A stretch of DNA of 28,097 nt from Neocallimastix lanati (nom. inval.) (lineage: Eukaryota > Neocallimastigomycota > Neocallimastigomycetes > Neocallimastigales > Neocallimastigaceae). The notes under the pieces are model-generated. The model did no database searches. It saw nothing but the letters and a program-made list of their open reading frames with translations, and was not told the origin of the DNA. The position numbers and the translations under genes were made by a program. The stretch's first letter is position 1. Every line of letters begins with the position of its first letter. Location of the stretch: assembly GCA_016946835.1 (NCBI GenBank), contig JACVTC010000448.1, positions 1 through 28,097 on the forward strand, in the 5' to 3' direction. Positions 1-7,476 of this stretch are shown here, piece by piece.

Positions 1-82
1 CTCCACCAATACCATATTTAGAGGCGTCCGTACGAATAAAATGGTTTTTCAAAAACAGGAGGTGATAAAATAGGTGCAGAAA

Positions 83-283
83 TTATTTATTTTTTAATTC
101 AACAAAAGCCTTATTAGTAGTATCAGTCCATACAAAAGGAACATTTTTTTTTGTAAGTTCATATAATGGTTTAGCAATTTGAGCAAAATTATAAATGAAT
201 TTCCTATAATAGCCAATAGCACCTAAAAAAGAACGTAGTTGCTTAATATTTTTAGGAGGTAACCAATTCATAATAACATTCAC
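83..283 (-). pseudogene. pol: Pol fragment, RT connection region, unit A
   Basis: Matches Pol residues about 991-1056, between the RT palm and RNase H, including LRSFLGAIGYYRKFI. It is bounded on its 3' side by a one-base T deletion near 87-90, and a further two-base deletion lies near 36-40. Bases 1-35 still encode the start of RNase H (TDAS with D1077). The apparent start codon is a GTG inside pol. Confidence 0.82.
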
Positions 284-378
284 TTTTGAATCAATAGGAC
301 TAATTCCTTTAGTAGATAATTTGTGTCCTAATAATTCTACTTCTTCTTTAAAAAAATGACATTTCTCTAAATTAATTT

Positions 379-819
379 TTAATCCATTATTATGTAGAAT
401 TTGAAAACCTTTTCAAGATCTTTAATATGCTGATCCATTGAGGGAGAATACACAACAAGATCATCGATATAGACAAAGACACAAACACCAATCAAGTCGA
501 AGAATATTCGGTTCATCTCCCTTTGAAAAGTTGCGGGAGCATTACACAACCCAAAAGGCATAACTTGAAAATTAAAATTACCATAAATAGTAGTAAAACA
601 CGTAATATCTCTATCATCAGGATGCATAGGAATTTGATGGTATCCTGAAAATAAATCAATTGTTGAAAGAACTGCGGTGTTTCCTACATAATAAAGAATA
701 TCATCGATAATAGGAAGGGCATAGGCATCTTTCTTCGTACAGTTATTTACTACTCTATAATCAACGCACATTCTTACTTGACCATTTTTTTTAACACAAG
801 AACAACTGGTGAAGACCAA
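379..819 (-). pseudogene. pol: Pol fragment, RT palm with YIDD, unit A
   Basis: Continuation of the unit A pol after the frameshift at 785-792. From KKNGQ onward it matches Pol residues 821-951, including STIDLFSGYHQI and YIDD. The first nine and last six residues of this open frame are spurious. It is interrupted again at about 402, where units B and C have four T and this copy three. It is part of one broken pol, not a separate gene. Confidence 0.85.
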
Positions 820-2905
820 GGAGAATTTGAAGGAACAATTAATTTATTGTTAATGAGTTTAATTATTTCTTTTTTTAGAGCATCTGCTTGTACTTTAGAG
901 AGTCTATATGCTCTCTGTTTAACAGGGTGAGTACCAGGAACTAAATTAATTCTATGAGGAAATAATTTAGAATTACCTAAATCATCTGTTTTAACAGCTA
1001 AAATATCCGTGTATGATAAAAATAAAATTTTAATTGAATCTCTAATAGAAGAAGGTACTTCAGATAATATGTCGTGTACAAGCGAAATTTTCTTATCATT
1101 TTGCAGAGATTTTAAATCAACAAAAGATGAATTATCATCAGAAGTTATTAAAAGAATAGCGGGACAAATTTTTGAATCATTATTAAGAAATAACACATTA
1201 TTATCAATAGAAAATAAATCATTATTATTAAGAACTTCATCATTAGATAATATTAAATTATCAAAATCACTAATATTTATATTAGAAGTATCATTACACA
1301 AAAAATTTGAACACGCACAATAATTGATAATACCATCACAACGCGTAACATAATTTTCAGAATCATTTTTATTAATATTTAAATCATTAACATTAGAAAA
1401 ATTTACATTATACATTAAATTAGAAAGTTCAATAAAATCACCATTATCATTTTTACGTAATAAAGTATCATCAACTAAATCTAGCACAAATCTATTTTTC
1501 TTAAGCGTGTTAATACCAATTAACACGTCGAAAATATCATCTTTTTCTATTTTTCTGAAATAGTCTTTGAAAGTGTAGCCGCCTATTTCAATTTCTAATT
1601 CGTATACATCCGAAGAAATATAATTATTAGAATAAGCCTGGAATATTCTTTCCGAAATAGTTCCAACGGCCGTTTTATTTATTTTATACTTCTCGAATGC
1701 AGCAGCAGTAATTAAATTAACACTTGCACAAGAATCTAAGAATATTTCTGCGTAGGATCCTTCAATAGTACCATTTACTTTTATAACTTTATAGTCGCTT
1801 AACAATGATAAAGCATTTATTAAAAATTCTTTACTGGTACTTTTAATTAATTTTTGTTCTTTGTTAAACCCGGTACGAAATTTAGGACATAAGTCCAATA
1901 AGTGTGCCAATTTAAGTTTGACTTCTATATTGGCAACATCTTTAACCAGGTCATTTATATCATAATTATCGACCAAATTGATCATTTTAATATGTTTCTC
2001 TAATTTTGACGTCTTAGTATTACCTCCATTTTCATTTTCGTTTGTAGTATTGGATATTATCTCTTTAATTCTATTTAATTTGTTAATTTTTTTTGCGTTT
2101 GAAATATTTGGTTGGTTTATATATGATATATCCAAATGTTCCAATTTTTCTGTGTTATTATTACTATCATTATTAGTATTAATATTATCATTAATGTTAT
2201 TATTTATTTGTTTCATGGCTGGAGTGTGAATAGGAACTGGATTATCTTTGAGATGAAGCCTTTGTGTTTCTTTATAAGGCCCCTTATATTTTTCTTTATT
2301 TTGTTTCCCTTTTCTCTGAGCAGCAAAAACAACTTCATCCTGGAATTCTTCATTGGTATCTCTTAAATAAACATTATTATTATTATTTTTATTATAATTG
2401 TTATTATAATAATCATTTTTTTCATTATCATTATCCTTAATATTATTATTACAATGATTATTACAATTATTATAATGATTATTATTATCATCGATATAAT
2501 AATCATTATTATCATTTCTCATATTAACATTATCACTATTACATTTCATAATACTATTATTATAATTATAATTATAGTTATTGTAATTTTTATAATTATT
2601 ATTATGATTGTAATTATTAGTATCGTTATTATTATAATTATCATTATTATAATCACTATTACTATAATTATTATTAAGATTCTTATTGTTATAATTACTA
2701 TTATTATTATTAATATTAACATTATTATTAATATCACTATTATTATTAATATTACTATTATTATTATTAATATAACTATGACTACTATTATTATAATTAT
2801 CGTTATTAATATTACCTCGATTATTATGATCATCATTATTATAATTATTACCATTATTACCAAAATTATAATTATTATTATAACTATTATTATGATTATC
2901 ATTAC

Positions 2906-2945
<40 letters not shown>

Positions 2946-3251
2946 ACTATTACTATTATTATCATTATTGTAACGATTATTAATGTAATTATTATTATAT
3001 GTGTAATTATTATTTTTTTTATTTTTATGGTTATTGTTATTATTAAAGTTATTGTTATTATTAGTATTATTGTTATTGTTACAATTTGGTTTATTGCAAT
3101 AATTATTATTACTATTATAATTATCATAAATATTATAATTATAATTATTATTATCATTATCATTGGAATTGGTATTAAAATTATCTTTTCTATTAACTAA
3201 ATAAATATTCTCATTGTTTTTATAGTTGTTGTCTTTATTCTTGATATCCAT
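774..3251 (-). CDS. pol: Pol polyprotein, N-terminal part, unit A (frameshifted)
   Basis: Covers Pol residues 1-822, as in the intact copies: the Asn-rich N-terminus, the protease (DSCAS at 506-510) and the first part of RT up to the LKK segment. It then loses frame because an A run of the sense strand (plus-strand T run at 785-792) has 8 bases where units B and C have 9. The last three residues (MVK) are therefore out of frame. The single homopolymer loss lies near the window edge, so a consensus error is as likely as a true mutation. The frame is open upstream of the ATG to the slippery site at 3482. Confidence 0.88.
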
Positions 3252-3478
3252 TTCTTCATTATTTCCATAATTTTCATTTCTTTCATTATTATTAATTAGT
3301 AAATTATTATTTTTATTTTTAATATTCTTATAATATATATTATTTTCATTATAATTATTAGGTTCATTAATATTATTATTATTATTATAATGATTATTGA
3401 AGTTATCATTACAATAATTGTCGTTATTTATACATAAAAGGGTGGTTTGTTTACTGGAAGTTGGCCTTCTCCCATAAT

Positions 3479-3488
3479 CTATTTTAAA
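3479..3488 (-). promoter_or_regulatory. -1 ribosomal frameshift site between gag and pol, unit A
   Basis: In the Gag frame the last codons read AAT TTA AAA TAG, giving the canonical X XXY YYZ heptamer T TTA AAA (3488-3482) with the stop codon immediately after it. The -1 frame continues ATA GAT TAT GGG and stays open for 77 codons to the pol ATG at 3251, then through pol. Its nearest upstream stop (3494-3492) lies just before the heptamer, so the overlap is only the slippery site. A locally GC-richer stretch follows; I see only a weak GAAG/CTTC hairpin there and no convincing pseudoknot. Confidence 0.78.
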
Positions 3489-5077
3489 TTGCTATCGCTT
3501 CTAATATTTTGCTGATGAGGACTTTGATTATCAAAGTACCTAGGATTGCTTTTATTTGTTATTTCTTCAATATTTCTTGCATTATTGTAGTTATCATTGC
3601 TATAGTTGTCATAATTAGTATTATTAGTATTATAATTATTATTTCCATAATTACTATTACTGTTATAATTATTATTTCTATTATAATTATTATTGTTATT
3701 ATACATATTATTGTTATTATAATTATTATTGTTATAATTGCTATTAATATAATTATTATTGCTATAATTGTTATTATTATAATTATCATTGTTATTATAA
3801 TTATTTTTTCCTCTATTGTTGTTGTTCCTAAAATTATAATTACCATTGTTAATATTATTATTATTGGAATTATTATTATAGTTACCAAAATTATTATTAT
3901 TATTATTGTTACTGTTATTGAAATTATTATTATTATTATTATTGTTACTGTTATTGAAATTATTATAATTACTATTATTGCTACTATTAATATTACTGTT
4001 ATAGAAATTATTATAATTATTATTATTGTTATTATAATTACTGTTATAATTATTATTACCATATAGAGTATTATAATTATTATTATTATTATTATTAATA
4101 TTATAATTATTTCCATTATTTCCGTTATTAAACATTCTATTTCCATTATTATTATAATTATTTTCATTATAAAATCCAGAATTAAATTTTCCGAAGGTCA
4201 TTAATTGATTCTGATCCTGACTATAATTAAGAGATTTATTTTTATTTCTTAAATTTCTTTTGTTACATTCTCTTGCTTTGTGACCTGGTTTGCCACAGAG
4301 GTAGCAAGTAAAATTTCTAAATTGATTATTATTATTGTTGTTATTATTATACCTTGAATTAAATCTTTCTTGACGATATCGACCAGTAGAAAACAGATCA
4401 GCATTGCCCACATAATACGCATTTTGTATAGAATTATCTAAATCCCTATTTCCTTCGGTCAATCCTCTATATAATGGATGTTCTAATAAAGAATTTTGAC
4501 AATTAGAATTATTTTGGAAGACCATAGAAGTGTTGAGAAATTCATTATTTCCTATGGTCCTTTTTTCGGCTTTCTCGGCTCTTACAGCCACTTCAAAAGC
4601 ATCCGACAAGGTATCACATTCGGCTAAGAGAATTTGAGAATGAACATATATTCTTGATTTTATTGAATTTAAATAATCATCGACTGATATAATCTTCTGA
4701 TAATCTCTATCTAATCGATGATACAAGGTTAAATAACGGTAGTTAAAATTCTTTATATTTTCATTTGGTTTTATTTTCAGATTTTTTAAAACTGAGCATT
4801 TATCAGCTGGTTTTATATCCATATACTTTTCAATAGCTGATTGCACTTCTTTATAGTTTGGATACCTTGTGATATTATTCCGAGTGGTTATTAATGATTT
4901 CAAAACGTTCCTCAAGTCAGCCTCCACGGCTATTTTTAGCCATACAAAAATTCTAGATGAATCTTGGATGTCATGCATTTCCATGACACCCTTAAAATCT
5001 TCTATCCATGTGTCTATGTCTTTACCATAGTCACATAGATATGGTAGATCACGTTTTACTTTGGAAGCGTCAACCAT
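3479..5077 (-). CDS. gag: Gag polyprotein (capsid and nucleocapsid), unit A
   Basis: 532 aa structural protein expected to form the virus-like particle and bind element RNA. Residues about 1-180 look like a retrotransposon capsid domain: mostly helical and charged, with conserved-type segments around DTWIEDFKGVM and RYLTLYHRLDRDYQ. A single CCHC zinc knuckle follows (C258-x2-C261-x4-H266-x4-C271). From about residue 290 to 500 the chain is an Asn-rich tail broken by Tyr, Ser, Gly and Phe, far longer than usual for Gag. The start is the first ATG, with A at -3 and G at +4. It ends at TAG (3479-3481) directly after a slippery heptamer leading into pol. Confidence 0.93.
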   Translation of the reverse strand: MVDASKVKRDLPYLCDYGKDIDTWIEDFKGVMEMHDIQDSSRIFVWLKIAVEADLRNVLKSLITTRNNITRYPNYKEVQSAIEKYMDIKPADKCSVLKNLKIKPNENIKNFNYRYLTLYHRLDRDYQKIISVDDYLNSIKSRIYVHSQILLAECDTLSDAFEVAVRAEKAEKRTIGNNEFLNTSMVFQNNSNCQNSLLEHPLYRGLTEGNRDLDNSIQNAYYVGNADLFSTGRYRQERFNSRYNNNNNNNNQFRNFTCYLCGKPGHKARECNKRNLRNKNKSLNYSQDQNQLMTFGKFNSGFYNENNYNNNGNRMFNNGNNGNNYNINNNNNNNYNTLYGNNNYNSNYNNNNNNYNNFYNSNINSSNNSNYNNFNNSNNNNNNNNFNNSNNNNNNNFGNYNNNSNNNNINNGNYNFRNNNNRGKNNYNNNDNYNNNNYSNNNYINSNYNNNNYNNNNMYNNNNNYNRNNNYNSNSNYGNNNYNTNNTNYDNYSNDNYNNARNIEEITNKSNPRYFDNQSPHQQNIRSDSNLK

Positions 5078-5280
5078 TATTAATTAACTACTAAAAAAGG
5101 AAAAAAAAATGAAACAAAACTTATATTTAATACGTAATTTATTTTCTTATTTAATTCGACTTATCTCTAATATTATTTATTTATTTTTACTATTATATAT
5201 ATATATATATTTTAATAAAAAAAAATTAATTTTTTTTTTTTATAATATTATTATTATTTTCATATAATTTAATAGTGCAG
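5078..5280 (-). other. 5' untranslated leader, unit A
   Basis: About 200 nt between the PBS and the gag ATG. It contains A/T homopolymers, an AT dinucleotide run (about 5197-5212) and a purine-rich stretch just before the start. No ORF or second structured element is seen apart from the stem arm at 5274-5285. The leaders at 14027-14229 and 22971-23173 are equivalent. Confidence 0.7.
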
Positions 5281-5358
5281 CGCCCGGATTCTCCACCAAA
5301 AATATGATACGATATATTTTAAAATATTCGTATTTATAATAGTTTTGGGCGCTACACT
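5274..5358 (-). promoter_or_regulatory. U5-leader stem-loop enclosing the PBS
   Basis: On the sense strand AGTGTAGCGCCC (5358-5347) pairs with GGGCGCTGCACT (5285-5274) over 12 bp with no gap. The only non-Watson-Crick position is U opposite G in the sense RNA, a permitted wobble. The same position is an A/C mismatch on the opposite strand. The 61-nt loop holds the end of the LTR, the spacer and most of the PBS, and the last 5 nt of the PBS lie in the stem. A nested AT-rich hairpin with a TACGA/TCGTA stem lies at 5308-5332. The arrangement resembles the U5-leader stems of retroviral RNAs; function is inferred. Confidence 0.65.
5281..5298 (-). other. Primer binding site (tRNA type)
   Basis: Minus-strand TGGTGGAGAATCCGGGCG begins 6 nt downstream of the LTR end. 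The complement of its first 16 nt reads like a tRNA 3' end: CCA, discriminator A, acceptor strand ATTCTCC, then CCCGG, an ordinary 3' T-stem strand beginning with the invariant C61. This fits priming by a tRNA whose 5' acceptor strand is GGAGAAT. I cannot assign the amino acid from memory. Confidence 0.72.
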
Positions 5359-5971
5359 GGGGAATTGTACTAAATTATATATTCTAATAATAATATTAAT
5401 TATTTTATTTAATTATTTAAAATTTTTATTTTAGGATATTTGTTTTGTAATATTTTATTTTTATTTTATTTTATTTTATTTTATTTTATTTTTATCATAT
5501 TAATTAACAATTAATAATTGTAATTTAATTATAATATTCTACAATTAATTACTTAAACAACTAATTTTATTAAAACTAATAACTAAACTACTATCTTAAC
5601 TAATTAAAACATTTTTCTTATATTAAATCAACTATTACTAATTAACATATATCAATAATTTTTTTTTTTTTAACAAAAACATTTTTTTTTTTTTTATAAT
5701 ATTTTTATATATTTTTTTTTATAATTATTATCTCTATATTAAATCATAATTGTTATATTTTATATAAACATTAATATAAAAGTTTATATTATAATAATTA
5801 AATTTTATACTATAATAATATTATTTTATATGATTTATAATTAATATAATTCATCATTTTTATATAATTAATTTTAATTTTATAATAATATATATTTTAC
5901 AAACTTTATATAATTAATATAATTTAATAATAATTTTAAAATATCATTATTTTTCTTTTCATCTTGTATCA
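5305..5971 (-). repeat. Long terminal repeat, 667 bp
   Basis: Bounded by TGATAC at one end and GTATCA at the other, a perfect 6-bp inverted repeat with the TG...CA ends normal for LTRs. It is flanked on the U5 side by a 6-nt spacer and the primer binding site, and on the U3 side by a purine-rich tract. It serves as 3' LTR of unit B and 5' LTR of unit A. Its interior is extremely AT rich, with T runs of 13 and 14. I cannot place the U3/R/U5 borders. The boundaries rest on the termini plus position relative to PBS and PPT, because single shared LTRs prevent a two-LTR alignment. Confidence 0.82.
5452..5494. repeat. TTTTA pentanucleotide repeat inside the LTR
   Basis: About eight near-perfect TTTTA units (two with an extra T). 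The same repeat lies at about 14401-14443 and 23345-23387 in the other LTRs, with no visible length change. Confidence 0.7.
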
Positions 5972-5987
5972 GAACGCCCACGCTTTA
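5972..5987 (-). other. Candidate polypurine tract
   Basis: Sense-strand sequence directly before the 3' LTR is TAAAGCGTGGGCGTTC. Position and the AAAG/GGG purine blocks fit a plus-strand primer site. It is interrupted by pyrimidines and is a poor PPT by retroviral standards, so the exact primer is uncertain. The long A runs further upstream in the 3' UTR are alternatives. Confidence 0.45.
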
Positions 5988-6016
5988 GATCAGACTTCGT
6001 CCCTTGAAGTCTAAAG
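5983..6016 (-). other. Stem-loop at the PPT / 3' LTR junction
   Basis: AGACTTC (5992-5998) and GAAGTCT (6006-6012) form a perfect 7-bp stem with a 7-nt loop. CTTT (5983-5986) and AAAG (6013-6016) extend it past a 5-nt bulge. This is one of the few GC-containing patches in the 3' UTR and it overlaps the candidate PPT. Role unknown. Confidence 0.5.
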
Positions 6017-6100
6017 AATATTTGTATGAAATAATAAATTTTAAAATTTATAAGGCATTATTTTTTTTTTTTTTTTGTAATATAATTATATGATTATTAT

Positions 6101-6139
<39 letters not shown>

Positions 6140-6185
6140 AGGTAGTGATTTATTTTAAACTATTATTATTTTTTAAATATTAATA

Positions 6186-7389
6186 TTAATCAGTGATTTC
6201 TACAAAACTACTTATATAAGGAATAACATTTTTGAGATGTATATTTCTTTCGGCAACTTCATTAGTAATTGGATCACAAACTGTAACAGTATTAAATTGT
6301 TGCTTAACTATTTTTAATGGTCCAATAAAATAAGGGTCCAATTTTCTTCTATTAAAATTCCTGATTAATACTAAATCTCCAGGTTTAAATTCACTTCTTA
6401 ATCTTTTAATTTGTTTTCTTCTATCTTTCCATAGTTCATTAGCAGTTTCTATATTCCGAATAGCTTCATTAATCCATTTATTATGTGTAATAAATTTTCT
6501 TAAATAATATTCTTCATCAGTTTCATCTTCATGTTTTTGATCAACATTAATTGTAAGTTCGAAAGGTTGCAAATCCCTTCTACCATAAAGTAATTCAAAA
6601 CTGCTATATTTTGTTACTTCATTCTTCGCTGTTCTAAGCGCCCATAAAGCACTAGGTAGAATATCATCCCAATCTTTATTATTTTTTCCTAAAAGCCGCA
6701 AATATTTTCCAATTTCTCTATTTCTATTCTCAACTTCTCCATTAGAAGGTGGATGATACGTAGCCACATTATGTACATATACATCATGCAAATCGAGAAA
6801 AGCTTTAGTTTTATCTGAAATAAGTTGTGGGCCATTATCTGTAATTAATAACTCTGGTATTCCATGCCTCGAAAACACATTAATTAAAAATCTTATTACA
6901 TCTTCAGATTCTGTTTTTTCTAATGGTTCAGCTTCCACCCATTTGGTAAGGTAGTCAACTAATACTATGATATATCTATTTCCTCTAGCAGTTGTATATA
7001 ATGGACCAACTAAATCTAAACCAACTCTTGTGAAAGGCAATCCTGGTGGTGTTGGAATATCTTCAGGGTATTTATTTTGAGGCTGTGGCTTATACATTTG
7101 ACATTTCTTACAACATTTTATAAATATTTTTATATCTTTATTCATTCCTTTCCAAAAGTAATCTCTTTTTAATCTATGATAGGTTTTATAACAACCTTCA
7201 TGTCCTACGTTATGTGCTAAATTAATTAATTTCCATTTTTCTTTTTCATTAAAAATTACTCTTCTTAAATTATTATTTTGTTTATAATAAATAATCCCAT
7301 CTATTTCTACAAATTTTTGTTTTATATAATTATCAATAAAATCATTTAAAAATTTTTCATCATTATTATTATTTTCATTATTATTTATT

Positions 7390-7476
<87 letters not shown>

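Larger units (their letters stand above)
1..5971 (-). mobile_element. Partial Ty3/gypsy element, unit A (3' part outside window)
   Basis: Sense order on the minus strand: 5' LTR 5305-5971, leader, gag 3479-5077, pol from 3251 down to the window start, which falls in RNase H just past the TDAS motif. From about 800 to 5971 it matches unit B with no net indel before the LTR. Within the first 800 bases there are four small deletions relative to units B and C that break pol. Confidence 0.93.
5972..6185 (-). other. 3' untranslated region, unit B
   Basis: Between the pol stop and the 3' LTR. On the sense strand it has A runs of 23 (6117-6139) and 16 (6061-6076), an AT dinucleotide run, the stem-loop at 5983-6016 and the candidate PPT. 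No coding potential seen. Confidence 0.7.

Noticed and set aside
1009-1323. Plus-strand 104-aa frame repeated at 9958-10272 and 18902-19216
   Set aside because: Antisense to the intact pol frame between protease and RT. Its repetition only reflects the repeated element.
2454-3200. Long plus-strand open frame of almost pure Ile/Thr (also at 11403-12149 and 20347-21093) and similar Ile-rich frames on both strands
   Set aside because: Shadows of Asn codons: AAT runs read as ATT on the other strand and ATA/TAA in other frames. No normal protein composition and no motif.
5331-5338. TATAAATA on the sense strand as an LTR TATA box
   Set aside because: It lies about 30 nt from the U5 end, so transcription would start outside or at the very end of the LTR. 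AT-rich sequence makes such matches meaningless.
5274-5358. Reading TGTAGCGCCC...GGGCGCTGCA as the termini of a very short (about 80 bp) LTR or small inverted-repeat element
   Set aside because: The TGATAC/GTATCA pair fits better: it puts the PBS 6 nt after one LTR end and a purine-rich tract at the other, with a normal 667-bp length. The GC-rich repeat is better explained as an RNA stem.
6186-6400. Chromodomain at the integrase C-terminus
   Set aside because: After the GPY/F-like module only about 40 residues remain and they show no chromodomain aromatic pattern.
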